From positions 2,466,923-2,530,922 of the forward strand of contig JAMLGZ010000001.1 in the NCBI GenBank assembly GCA_023957385.1: a DNA stretch of 64,000 bases. The letters are read 5' to 3'. The number at the start of each line of letters is the position of its first letter. Position 1 is the stretch's first letter. This document shows positions 56,021-64,000 of the stretch, piece by piece. A model generated the notes under the pieces. It did not search any database and was not told where the DNA came from. It saw only the letters and a program-made list of their open reading frames with translations. A program made the translations under genes and the position numbers. This stretch comes from Brumimicrobium sp. GTDB taxonomy: Bacteria; Bacteroidota; Bacteroidia; Flavobacteriales_D; Crocinitomicaceae.

Positions 56021-58222
56021 ATGCATTTAAATAGACAGAACATAAAACAAAGTAATAGAGTCCTTATTATTCTAATTAACTTTTTACTTGGAATTTTTAC
56101 AAGCTATGCACAAGAAAAGCAAGAGACTAATAATAAAGATCAACTTATATTCAATATTGCTGTAACAGCAAAAACATACGAAGATTCTATTGTCTTACGT
56201 TGGGGACCTTCCGATCCTATTGCTTGGCGTATGGGTATGGGAAAAGGTTATCAAATTATTCGAGTAGCTTACCTTCAAGGAGGGAAAACCGATACAACAA
56301 TCTTAACAACTACGGCTATTCTTCCTCAAACTTTGGAGCAGATGAAAGCCACAGCACGTAAGGATGATAAATACATGGCAATTGCAGCACAAGCAATGTA
56401 TAGCGATCAGTTTAGATTATCGAATGATGCTCCTGAATCAGGAAGTCTAATGGATAAAATCCGTCAAGGAAGTGATATGTTCATGTTGAAATATTATTTT
56501 GCGATGCAAACTGCAGATTTATCCAAGGAGGCAGCCAATGCACTCGGATTAAGGTTTGTCGATAAAGATGTAAAAAAAGATGGAGCCTACCAATATATTG
56601 TTCTGACAGATACCATTAGTGCTTCATACGCAATTCTACCAGGTACTACGCTAGTTACCAAGAATCAAAAGTTGGATGGGTTTTATCCAGAAGGTTTAGT
56701 AGGATTTGGTGGCGACCACAAAGTAGAATTACATTGGTATCGGGAACAAATGATGGGATACACCGCCTACTATGTAGAACGAAGTGATGATGGAGGGGCA
56801 ACATATCACCGTCTATATGAAGACCCCTTTTACTCTTCCTACGATCCATTAACTGAAACACAAGATAGTACAGGTAATGCTAAAATATATAACTCCATTT
56901 TAAAAGATAATCAGATGTTATTTGACAGTATTCCTGAAAACTATAAGGATTATTACTATCGTATTGCCGGTATTGATGCTTTTGCTGATGTTAGTGCTTA
57001 CTCTCCTCCTATTATAATTCATGGGGTGGATAAGATGCCTCCTGAACCAGTAGTTATTGATTCAGTAGTAAACTTCTATAAAAACCATATCTATTTAAAA
57101 TGGGTAGAACAAGAAAATGCACCTGATTTACTTGGATATTATGTTGCTCGTGGAAGTGAACCAAAGGGGCCATTCGTTCCATTACATGACGAGCTTTTGG
57201 ATAAAAATATAAAAAGCTATATTGATACTACCGCCAATGCTTTGGAAAAAATATACTATGTAGTTGTTTCTGTAGATACAGCAAAAAATTTAAGTTATTC
57301 CTTACCTCACGTAGGTATTCTGGTAGATAGTATTGCTCCAAATGCTCCACTTAACCTCAGTGGAGCAATGGACACTTTAGGTCACGTTTTATTACGTTGG
57401 GACATCAATAAAGAGCCTGACTTAGCTGGATATCGCGTATATACTTCATATAATCCTAACAATGATTTCTCTATTATTACTTCCTATCTCGTGACAGATA
57501 ATTACTATTTGGATAGTATCTCTACGAGATCTTTAGATCGAAGAGTGTACTATAAAGTCGTGGCTGTAGATCGAAACGGAAATCATTCGACATTTTCAAA
57601 AAGTGTAACTGTTGAGAAACCTATTCTTATAGCTCCAACAGCTCCTGTTTCTTCATCTATTTCAACTCAAGAAGAGGGTATCTTCATTACTTGGAACGGT
57701 AGCTCTAGTGAAGGAGTGTGGGGATACGAAATTTACCGACGTGACACCGATTCCCATACATTTGATACGATCGCCCACATTCAACGCAAAAGTATTGAAG
57801 AGCCTAACTTTAGTTATTTAGACACTTCTGCTTTAGGGAATATTTACTACTTGTATAGTGCTTCCAGTATAGATAGTACAGGACTTCGTTCAAATAAATC
57901 TAAGGAAGTCAAAGGATATTTACGCAAAGTGAACACATTCAAGAATATAACTTCATTCACAGCAGAATACGATAAGAAACAAGGCGTAGTAAACTTATCT
58001 TGGGTAGCTCCAACACAAAAGGGAAATTATTATTTTGTTATATACCGAGCAGAAGGAGACAAAGCATTAGAATCTATCCGATCTTTAGGAAAAGAGGCTA
58101 CTTCATACTCAGACACTATGTTGAACAAGAATGTAAACTATCGCTATGCAATTGAGATACGAGAAGAAAATGGGCCGGGAAAATCTCCAGAGAAAAAAGA
58201 AGCGAAGGTGAGTATAGATTAA
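56021..58222 (+). CDS. Exported fibronectin type III-like protein
   Basis: The 733-residue protein has a signal peptide (to about residue 30). It contains several fibronectin-III-like units (KVELHWYREQ, HIYLKWVEQENAPDLLGYYV, HVLLRWDINKEPDLAGYRVY, GIFITWNGSSSEGVWGYEIY and VNLSWVAPTQKGNYYFVIY), each with the tryptophan and tyrosine positions of the fold. It starts 16 bases after the giant gene, so it is the third member of the operon. It is probably a secreted binding or structural partner. Confidence 0.85.
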   Translation: MHLNRQNIKQSNRVLIILINFLLGIFTSYAQEKQETNNKDQLIFNIAVTAKTYEDSIVLRWGPSDPIAWRMGMGKGYQIIRVAYLQGGKTDTTILTTTAILPQTLEQMKATARKDDKYMAIAAQAMYSDQFRLSNDAPESGSLMDKIRQGSDMFMLKYYFAMQTADLSKEAANALGLRFVDKDVKKDGAYQYIVLTDTISASYAILPGTTLVTKNQKLDGFYPEGLVGFGGDHKVELHWYREQMMGYTAYYVERSDDGGATYHRLYEDPFYSSYDPLTETQDSTGNAKIYNSILKDNQMLFDSIPENYKDYYYRIAGIDAFADVSAYSPPIIIHGVDKMPPEPVVIDSVVNFYKNHIYLKWVEQENAPDLLGYYVARGSEPKGPFVPLHDELLDKNIKSYIDTTANALEKIYYVVVSVDTAKNLSYSLPHVGILVDSIAPNAPLNLSGAMDTLGHVLLRWDINKEPDLAGYRVYTSYNPNNDFSIITSYLVTDNYYLDSISTRSLDRRVYYKVVAVDRNGNHSTFSKSVTVEKPILIAPTAPVSSSISTQEEGIFITWNGSSSEGVWGYEIYRRDTDSHTFDTIAHIQRKSIEEPNFSYLDTSALGNIYYLYSASSIDSTGLRSNKSKEVKGYLRKVNTFKNITSFTAEYDKKQGVVNLSWVAPTQKGNYYFVIYRAEGDKALESIRSLGKEATSYSDTMLNKNVNYRYAIEIREENGPGKSPEKKEAKVSID

Positions 58223-58236
58223 AAGGGTAAGGGCTT

Positions 58237-58839
58237 TTAGTTAGTAATAGTAATTTTAGGTAGTTTAAACCCAGCTACTGTATTAACTAATTCAAATTTG
58301 AAGGCCATATTAGCTGTATAAAATTTTTCAGCTTCGTCCCCATAAGCTCTATCAGAAACAGCAAAAAGCACAAGTGCTTTCACATTATCTTCGAGCATAA
58401 TGCTTCGATACATATATACATTTCTCTCAGCTACTTTTTCTGAAGTTTCATTAAAAGAATCACTTACAATAATAAAATCCAAAATAAGATCTCCATTTTG
58501 TTCTAGTACTTCGTACTGAACTCTAGGATTACTCTCTTGTAGCTTTTTTAATTCTATTATTTTCCCTCCCATTCCATATTCAGGTGGATAGCCTCCCACC
58601 AAGACATCTAATGTAATCAAACGATCAAAGTGACTAAGTGATTCGCCTTTCTTTATATATTCCTGCTTATAATAATTCGCTCTTGGGTGAGATGAAAAAG
58701 CCAATTCATAAAGCGTATTGCTTAACAAGATAGGTTCTGAAAATCCGAAATAATTAATTGGAGTTTGTTCTTCCTGCGCATAGAACGTCAAAGTAAATAA
58801 GCCCAAAAATATCCAAGTAATAATCGTTTGTTTTTTCAT
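58237..58839 (-). CDS. Exported protein of unknown function
   Basis: The frame extends to 58872, but the start at 58839 (MKKQTIITWIFLG...) gives a proper signal peptide and 200 residues. The mature part is a soluble alpha/beta protein with no recognised motif. It is convergent with the fibronectin-like gene with only 14 bases between stops. Confidence 0.75.
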   Translation of the reverse strand: MKKQTIITWIFLGLFTLTFYAQEEQTPINYFGFSEPILLSNTLYELAFSSHPRANYYKQEYIKKGESLSHFDRLITLDVLVGGYPPEYGMGGKIIELKKLQESNPRVQYEVLEQNGDLILDFIIVSDSFNETSEKVAERNVYMYRSIMLEDNVKALVLFAVSDRAYGDEAEKFYTANMAFKFELVNTVAGFKLPKITITN

Positions 58840-59088
58840 TTTATCCGAGTTTAGCAATTCGAATATACACAAAAGAAACGTAAATTAACTTCGGAAAATA
58901 AAAAAGGCCTCATTGAAACAACAAGACCTCAGAATCTAGGGGTTAAGTAATTATTTACATATTTTAAAAATTCTATAGCGATTCCTTTTACATAAATAGA
59001 GTATGTATAGAAAGAAAAAGTTACAAGTAGTCAGATATTAAAAATCTAGAAGGATTCATCCTTAGAGCTCCAACTGTTCTAGTTTAAA

Positions 59089-59136
59089 ATCCCCTAAATT
59101 AGGGATATAACATTCCACATCAATATTTTATATTTG
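59089..59136 (+). promoter_or_regulatory. Regulon promoter (e): perfect ATCCC-N8-GGGAT palindrome and -7 box
   Basis: ATCCCCTAAATTAGGGAT at 59089-59106 is an almost complete palindrome. The -7 box TATATTTG is at 59129-59136, centre-to-box distance 31.5 bp. No protein gene follows before the terminator at 59190-59213. This is the best match of the five. The 58873-59262 gap holds this promoter, the candidate RNA and the terminator. Confidence 0.7.
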
Positions 59137-59140
59137 TAAC

Positions 59141-59213
59141 ATAGAATGAAGATATAAAACATTTTCATAAGTAATAGTTTCATAAGAAAAGGCAGAGATA
59201 ATCTGCCTTTTTT
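59141..59213 (+). ncRNA. Candidate small RNA controlled by promoter (e)
   Basis: The ~73-base transcript between the -7 box and the terminator has no long open frame (only ATG AAG ATA TAA). It contains the 9-mer TTTCATAAG twice, at 59163-59171 and 59178-59186, 15 bases apart. The 9-mer is complementary to CTTATGAAA, i.e. to the region of an ATG followed by AAA, the commonest start context in this window, so a translation-control role is a fair guess. The exact 5' end is inferred from the -7 box. Confidence 0.55.
59190..59213. terminator. Bidirectional terminator
   Basis: AGGCAGA-GATAA-TCTGCCT forms a 7-bp stem. Rightward it is followed by a T-run (end of the candidate RNA), and leftward by TTTT, where it would end the Crp/Fnr gene. 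Confidence 0.8.
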
Positions 59214-59262
59214 CTATACGGAGGATATTAGTAATCCTTATTTTTAATAACTTATATTTATT

Positions 59263-59955
59263 TTAATCTAACAAATTCATTTCATGAATTAAAATAGAGT
59301 TACGTTCAAGATGTATTAATCCTTCTTGTTTTAATTCGTTCAATATTGTAGTTACTTTTTGACGTGAAATACCAGTTATATCAGCAATTTCTTGATGTGT
59401 TAGGTTATGTTTAATCAGCATCTCATATCCAATAGGCTTTCCTATTTCATGAGCTAATTCTTTAATAAAATCAATGATTCTATCTCGTGATTTCTTCAAC
59501 ACAACAGAACCCAAACGCTGATCCAATTGCTTGTATTTAAACATCGCATTTAATACTAATTTATGTATGCCTTTTCTATCCTCTTTACAGATTCTTTCCA
59601 TTACCTCATAAGGAAATGCATAGACAATTGTATCATTATCCATAGCTCTTACAGAATTAGTAAATTGGATATAGGTTTCAGGAGCAATAATCCCAAACTC
59701 GCCAAAAACATCTCCAGGTTGTAGAATATGCTTAATACTTTCTTTTCCTTCTTCTTGTTTACAAATCCTAACTCTTCCCGTCCGAACAATATATAAATGA
59801 TTCATAAGGGTACCTTCTTTCACAATTAATTCATTTTTGTGAAATTTCTGTTCTTTCAAAGCGGCATGCATATCCATTTTATGGTCAACGGAAAGATCAG
59901 AAAATAAAGGTACGTTATTAAACACCCAACAGTGAATATTTTCAGAAATAATCAT
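59263..59955 (-). CDS. Crp/Fnr-family transcriptional regulator
   Basis: The 230-residue protein has an N-terminal cNMP-binding-type beta-roll (about residues 18-130, with EGTLMNHLYIVRTGRV and PGDVFGEFG) and a C-terminal Crp-type HTH (LTHQEIADITGISRQKVTTI at about 185-205). The N-terminal cysteine cluster of oxygen-sensing FNR is absent; Cys9, 65 and 122 do not form it, so the signal is something else. A role in redox, nitrogen or cAMP-like control cannot be chosen. It is adjacent to the candidate RNA and is an alternative candidate for binding the shared palindrome. Confidence 0.9.
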   Translation of the reverse strand: MIISENIHCWVFNNVPLFSDLSVDHKMDMHAALKEQKFHKNELIVKEGTLMNHLYIVRTGRVRICKQEEGKESIKHILQPGDVFGEFGIIAPETYIQFTNSVRAMDNDTIVYAFPYEVMERICKEDRKGIHKLVLNAMFKYKQLDQRLGSVVLKKSRDRIIDFIKELAHEIGKPIGYEMLIKHNLTHQEIADITGISRQKVTTILNELKQEGLIHLERNSILIHEMNLLD

Positions 59956-60114
59956 ATAATCTCATTTAATTGTGTAACAATCCATTATCAAAAAAGAAAC
60001 AAATCTTTTATAAATTGGTTCTAAAGATAAATAATTATTTTTATTTAGTCTAAATAAGGAGTGAAAATAATTACAATTTACTTTAATTAAAGACCAGACA
60101 AAAAAATGAAAAGA

Positions 60115-61632
60115 TTATTTCACGAGGGACTTACCTGTCATCACAGTAGGTTGTTCAATCCCCATACGTGCTAAAATGGTAGGCGCCACATCAGCAAGAA
60201 TTCCATTATTTAACTGAATATTCTCATTTGTAACTAGAACTACAGGAACCGGGTTCAAGGAATGTTGTGTATTAGGAGTTCCATCTGCATTAACGGCATA
60301 ATCTGCATTTCCATGATCTGCAATAACAATCAGTTCATAGTTGTTAGACACTGCCGTCTCCACTACTCTACCCAAACACGAATCGACGGTTTCAACGGCT
60401 TTTACAATTGCATCATAAACACCGGTATGTCCTACCATATCAGGATTAGCAAAATTCAAACAAAAGAAATCGGGAGTATTTGTAATCAGTTCTTCCGTAA
60501 TCTTATTTGTTACTTCGACAGCGCTCATCTCCGGCTGTAAATCGTATGTTGCCACCTTTGGTGAATTTACTAATATTCGTTTTTCTCCAGGAAATTCAAC
60601 TTCATTTCCTCCTGAGAAGAAGAAAGTAACATGCGGATATTTCTCTGTTTCAGCAATTCTTACTTGAGTTTTTCCTGCTTCCGACACAACTTGTCCTAGG
60701 GTTTGATTCAAATTATCTTTTTCAAAAATCACATCAATTCCTTTGAACGTATCATCGTAACGCGTCATGGTCAATATATCCAATGGAATAGGTTGCATAT
60801 TATATCCATCAATAGCATGTTGAGTTAAAACAGTGATAATTTCGCGAGGTCGATCTGTCCTAAAATTAAAGCAAATCACCAAATCTCCTTCTTCAATAAA
60901 AGAATCTGTTATATCACAATTTACCACAGATGGCTCAATAAATTCATCCGTAATTCCTTTACTATACCAATAATCAAAAACATCATCCACCGCTCGAAAA
61001 CGTTCTCCTTCTTTTTTAGTCAAGAGGTTATATGCCTTCTGGATACGTTCCCAACGCTTATCTCTATCCATTGCATAGTATCTACCAATCACACTAGCAA
61101 TTTGAATACGACTTCCCTCAATATGCTTTTGTAAATTCTGTAAAAACCCCTTTCCACTTTTAGGATCACAATCTCTCCCATCTGTAAATGCATGAATAAA
61201 GACACTACGTAAATCATATTCCTTAGCCATATCACACAAAGCATGCAAATGATTCTGGGCGCTATGAACACCTCCTTCCGAAACTAAACCAATGAAATGA
61301 ACTTTCTGATCTCCTAATTTTGCGTTGGTAAAAGCTCGCTTTAAAACAGGGTTTTGAAAAAAATCACCTTCGCGAATAGATTTATTAATTCGGGTAAGTT
61401 CTTGATAAACGATTCTTCCTGCACCAATATTCATGTGTCCCACTTCTGAATTTCCCATTTGACCATCAGGTAATCCAACATTTTCTCCCGATGTTAATAA
61501 TTGTGCATTTGGATATTTCGCAAGAAGTCCATCCATTACTGGAGTATTTGCATGATAAATCGCATCCGAATGGGAATGATCTCCAATTCCCCATCCATCC
61601 AAGATCAATAAACCTACTTTCTTATTTGTCAT
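60115..61632 (-). CDS. gpmI: 2,3-bisphosphoglycerate-independent phosphoglycerate mutase
   Basis: The enzyme interconverts 3- and 2-phosphoglycerate in glycolysis and needs Mn2+. The 505-residue product has the alkaline-phosphatase-like fold, with the DGWG metal-binding start, the active-site Ser62 in GQMGNSEVGHMN, and the C-terminal metal-binding IADHGNAD. All catalytic residues visible are intact. Its start overlaps the upstream histidine kinase by 11 bases, so the two are cotranscribed. Confidence 0.95.
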   Translation of the reverse strand: MTNKKVGLLILDGWGIGDHSHSDAIYHANTPVMDGLLAKYPNAQLLTSGENVGLPDGQMGNSEVGHMNIGAGRIVYQELTRINKSIREGDFFQNPVLKRAFTNAKLGDQKVHFIGLVSEGGVHSAQNHLHALCDMAKEYDLRSVFIHAFTDGRDCDPKSGKGFLQNLQKHIEGSRIQIASVIGRYYAMDRDKRWERIQKAYNLLTKKEGERFRAVDDVFDYWYSKGITDEFIEPSVVNCDITDSFIEEGDLVICFNFRTDRPREIITVLTQHAIDGYNMQPIPLDILTMTRYDDTFKGIDVIFEKDNLNQTLGQVVSEAGKTQVRIAETEKYPHVTFFFSGGNEVEFPGEKRILVNSPKVATYDLQPEMSAVEVTNKITEELITNTPDFFCLNFANPDMVGHTGVYDAIVKAVETVDSCLGRVVETAVSNNYELIVIADHGNADYAVNADGTPNTQHSLNPVPVVLVTNENIQLNNGILADVAPTILARMGIEQPTVMTGKSLVK

Positions 61633-62518
61633 TTCGCAATGTTATTTTAAAATCTGCACCTTTTGGTATATTGTCTAAACAAACAATAGTTCCGCCATAA
61701 TGTGCAATCATCTTTTTTACTATATACAAACCTAAACCCGTACCCTTTTGGTCACGAATCTCTTCGTTTCCAATACGTACAAATTTGTTGAAAATTTCTA
61801 TTTTATATTCCTCAGGAATACCATTCCCATTATCCTTTACACCAAAAACAACGCATCCATCATCTTGTTTTAAATATACTTCAATTTCAGGTTCTTTTCC
61901 TACATATTTAAAGGAATTTTCTAATAAATTATGTAAAATAGTCTTTAAGATAAATACATCCATTTTGGCATAAATATCTGGTTCTATATTCATTTGGATA
62001 GCAACTCTCTTTCCTTGCCAAGCATCTACTATTCTATAAAATTCTTCGCTTAAATGAATACGCTCATCACTAAGATTTAATTCTTCTCCATCAATACGTG
62101 TAGCGATAAGAATATTCTCAATCATATCTTCTAACCGTTTATTCTCCTGTATGGCTTGTTGAATGATATCTATCTGTTGTTCGGTTGATAATTCTTTTCG
62201 TTTTAGTAGAGTCTGTAATAAAAGTTTAACAGATGCTAATGGAGTCTTTAACTCATGTGTTACAGAGAGTAAAAAGTTATTTTGCTGCTTGGAAATTTTA
62301 ATTTCTTTCTGAATAGCACTACGAATTCGGAACAAACCTAAAAGAAGAATAAGGAAGAATACAATTCCCTCCCCCACTATCATCAAAATCCTTTTCTCTA
62401 CAATATCGGGAGTTTCAGCTAAAGACGATAATTCATACAGATAAAATGCCCACCAAGAGAACTGAAGAATTATATAAATACTCAGTACATAAAATAAAAT
62501 TACTGTTTGCCTTTTCAC
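61622..62518 (-). CDS. Orphan sensor histidine kinase
   Basis: The 298-residue kinase has transmembrane helices at about 8-28 and 44-64 with only a ~15-residue loop between, so it has almost no periplasmic sensor. A HisKA domain with His88 in LLSVTHELKTPLAS follows, then an HATPase domain with the N box LLENSFKYV and the G boxes VKDNGNGIPEE and GTGLGLYIVKKM. It lies between purF and gpmI without a response regulator, so its partner is elsewhere. Confidence 0.9.
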   Translation of the reverse strand: MKRQTVILFYVLSIYIILQFSWWAFYLYELSSLAETPDIVEKRILMIVGEGIVFFLILLLGLFRIRSAIQKEIKISKQQNNFLLSVTHELKTPLASVKLLLQTLLKRKELSTEQQIDIIQQAIQENKRLEDMIENILIATRIDGEELNLSDERIHLSEEFYRIVDAWQGKRVAIQMNIEPDIYAKMDVFILKTILHNLLENSFKYVGKEPEIEVYLKQDDGCVVFGVKDNGNGIPEEYKIEIFNKFVRIGNEEIRDQKGTGLGLYIVKKMIAHYGGTIVCLDNIPKGADFKITLRNDK

Positions 62519-62573
62519 TATAAGCTAAATTTACGCTACCTTATCTTAATTTCCAAAAATTAGAAACAAGGGA

Positions 62574-64000
62574 TTAACCCTCAATGTAATTTAAGAATGC
62601 TTTATTGACCATTTTATTTCCTCCATGAGTTGGGTAATCTCCTGAAAAATACCAATCGCCATTATTATTTGGACAAGACTTATGCAATCCTTCTATAGTT
62701 TGATAAACAAGTTTTAGTTCAGCTTTCATTCCAACAGGAGTCAACATTTGAGCTATTTTTACTGAAATTTCTTTATCCGTAAAAGGAGCATAAATTTCTT
62801 TTACATAATTCTTAATTTGCTCTTTAGGATAGGATTCTTGCTCCTTACACTTTTTATAAACCTCATCTATAATGAATCCACGACCAGTTTCTTTCAACAA
62901 CTCAATAGCAGCTTCAAAAGCAATAAATTCAGTCATTTTTACCATATCAATTCCATAACAATCCGGATATCTAACCTGAGGAGCAGAAGAAACCACAACA
63001 ATGCTTTTGGGTTCTAATCTATCCAACATTCGTAAGATACTTTGCTTTAAGGTTGTACCACGAACAATAGAGTCATCAATTACAACTAAATTGTCTTTCT
63101 GAGGATTAACAGTGCCGTAGGTAACATCATACACATGAGCCACCATATCATCGCGATCACTTTTTTGTGTAATAAACGTTCTCAATTTCACATCCTTTAT
63201 AGCTATTTTTTCAAATTTTGCTCTTCTATCTAAAATTTCAGAAAGATTTTTCTCATTTAACTTGCTACCTAAGGCTAGGATATCTGCTTTTTTCTTTTCA
63301 TTTACATAATCTTCTAATCCTTTCATCATACCATAGAAAGACATTTCTGCCGTGTTTGGGATAAAAGAGAAAACTGTATTATCCAAATCCCCCTCAACAC
63401 TTTCAATAATATGTGGCACTAGAAGTTGACCTAGCATTTTCCTTTCTTGATAGATATCGTTATCATTTCCTCTAGAGAAATAAATACGTTCAAAGGAACA
63501 AGCAGCACGTTGTTTTGGCTCACTAATCTTAACCTCACTTATTTGTCCATTTTTCTTAATAATTAAGGCATATCCTGGGGTTAATTCTTTAATCTTATCT
63601 TTCCTTAAATTGAATGCTGTTTGTATTACTGGTCGTTCAGATGTAACCACACACACCTCATCATCTTCATACCAAAAAGCGGGTCTAATACCATTTGGAT
63701 CTCGTAAAACAAAAGCATCTCCATGTCCTAATAAACCAGCCATAGTATAACCTCCATCCCAATCTGAAGACGCTTTTTGTAGAATTGATTGTAAATTGAG
63801 ACTTTCTCCTATTTTAGCAGAAATCTCTTTATTATTATATCCTTGCTTTTTATATAGTCGGAATAATTCTTCATTTTCAACATCAAGGTAATGTCCGATT
63901 TTTTCGAGTACAGTAACAGCATCTGATTTTTCTTTCGGATGTTGACCTAGACTTAACAAAACATCAAACAACTCATCAACATTCGTCAGATTAAAGTTTC
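62574..64000 (-). CDS. purF: Amidophosphoribosyltransferase, 5' end outside window
   Basis: PurF makes phosphoribosylamine from PRPP and glutamine in the first step of purine synthesis. The frame is still open at the right edge (NFNLTNVDELFD-type sequence), so the catalytic N-terminal cysteine of the glutaminase domain is not in the window. The PRPP-binding motif VVIDDSIVRGTT is intact. The C-terminal ~140-residue extension (DEVYKKCKEQ... to NKAFLNYIEG) matches the longer Bacteroidota PurF form. Confidence 0.9.
   Translation of the reverse strand, partial: NFNLTNVDELFDVLLSLGQHPKEKSDAVTVLEKIGHYLDVENEELFRLYKKQGYNNKEISAKIGESLNLQSILQKASSDWDGGYTMAGLLGHGDAFVLRDPNGIRPAFWYEDDEVCVVTSERPVIQTAFNLRKDKIKELTPGYALIIKKNGQISEVKISEPKQRAACSFERIYFSRGNDNDIYQERKMLGQLLVPHIIESVEGDLDNTVFSFIPNTAEMSFYGMMKGLEDYVNEKKKADILALGSKLNEKNLSEILDRRAKFEKIAIKDVKLRTFITQKSDRDDMVAHVYDVTYGTVNPQKDNLVVIDDSIVRGTTLKQSILRMLDRLEPKSIVVVSSAPQVRYPDCYGIDMVKMTEFIAFEAAIELLKETGRGFIIDEVYKKCKEQESYPKEQIKNYVKEIYAPFTDKEISVKIAQMLTPVGMKAELKLVYQTIEGLHKSCPNNNGDWYFSGDYPTHGGNKMVNKAFLNYIEG

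Noticed and set aside
61622..62518. Histidine kinase considered as half of a local two-component pair
   Set aside because: No response regulator lies on either side; the neighbours are purF and gpmI. Kept as an orphan kinase.

Overview
The window looks like chromosome of an AT-rich Bacteroidota, most probably a Flavobacteriales member (a Crocinitomicaceae-like organism is a guess). Supporting signs: promoters carry the Bacteroidota -7 box TAnnTTTG, there is a remnant of a type IX secretion sorting domain, lipoproteins and beta-propeller surface proteins are abundant, and Shine-Dalgarno sequences are weak. The right end cuts through purF.

Layout. 1-9.5 kb: a T9SS-sorting-domain remnant, a secreted WD40-caspase protein, two small exported proteins and a secreted TPR-CHAT protein, so two caspase-fold proteins lie close together. 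9.7-11.35 kb: a phosphatidylserine-decarboxylase-family gene between two direct copies of a ~200 bp palindromic repeat; a third copy lies inverted at 31.7 kb. 11.3-18.4 kb: housekeeping genes (ADP-forming acyl-CoA synthetase, phoH, fabD, lpdA, rpsT, two tRNA-Glu). 18.7-20.2 kb: a complete IS4-family element. 20.3-24.6 kb: a leftward operon with holA, rsmE and a DUF4159 gene. 24.9-28.4 kb: the 2-methylcitrate (propionate) genes prpB-prpC-prpD, followed by an intact IS3-family element and a hipBA pair. 31.9-36.8 kb: a metal-binding lipoprotein, a split transketolase whose halves are separated by a VWA gene, and a class III aminotransferase.

36.8-59.2 kb is the most unusual part. A two-component system (NarL-type regulator and TPR-containing histidine kinase) is followed by a degenerate receiver gene, a truncated ELWxxDGT-like gene, a DUF1877 gene, an RCC1-repeat protein, a five-gene cluster of membrane and exported proteins of unknown function, and a three-gene operon encoding a putative outer-membrane barrel, a 2262-residue exported protein and a fibronectin-III-like protein. 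Five promoters in this part share an 18-bp palindrome, ATCCC-N8-GGGAT, whose centre lies 30.5-31.5 bp upstream of the -7 box. One of the five drives no protein gene but a ~73-nt transcript ending at a strong terminator, a candidate small RNA. I infer a local regulon, most simply controlled by the NarL-type regulator at its left edge. This is the best candidate here for an undescribed system.

59.3-64 kb returns to core genes: a Crp/Fnr-family regulator, gpmI, an orphan histidine kinase and the 3' part of purF. No rRNA, CRISPR array, prophage or replication origin was seen.
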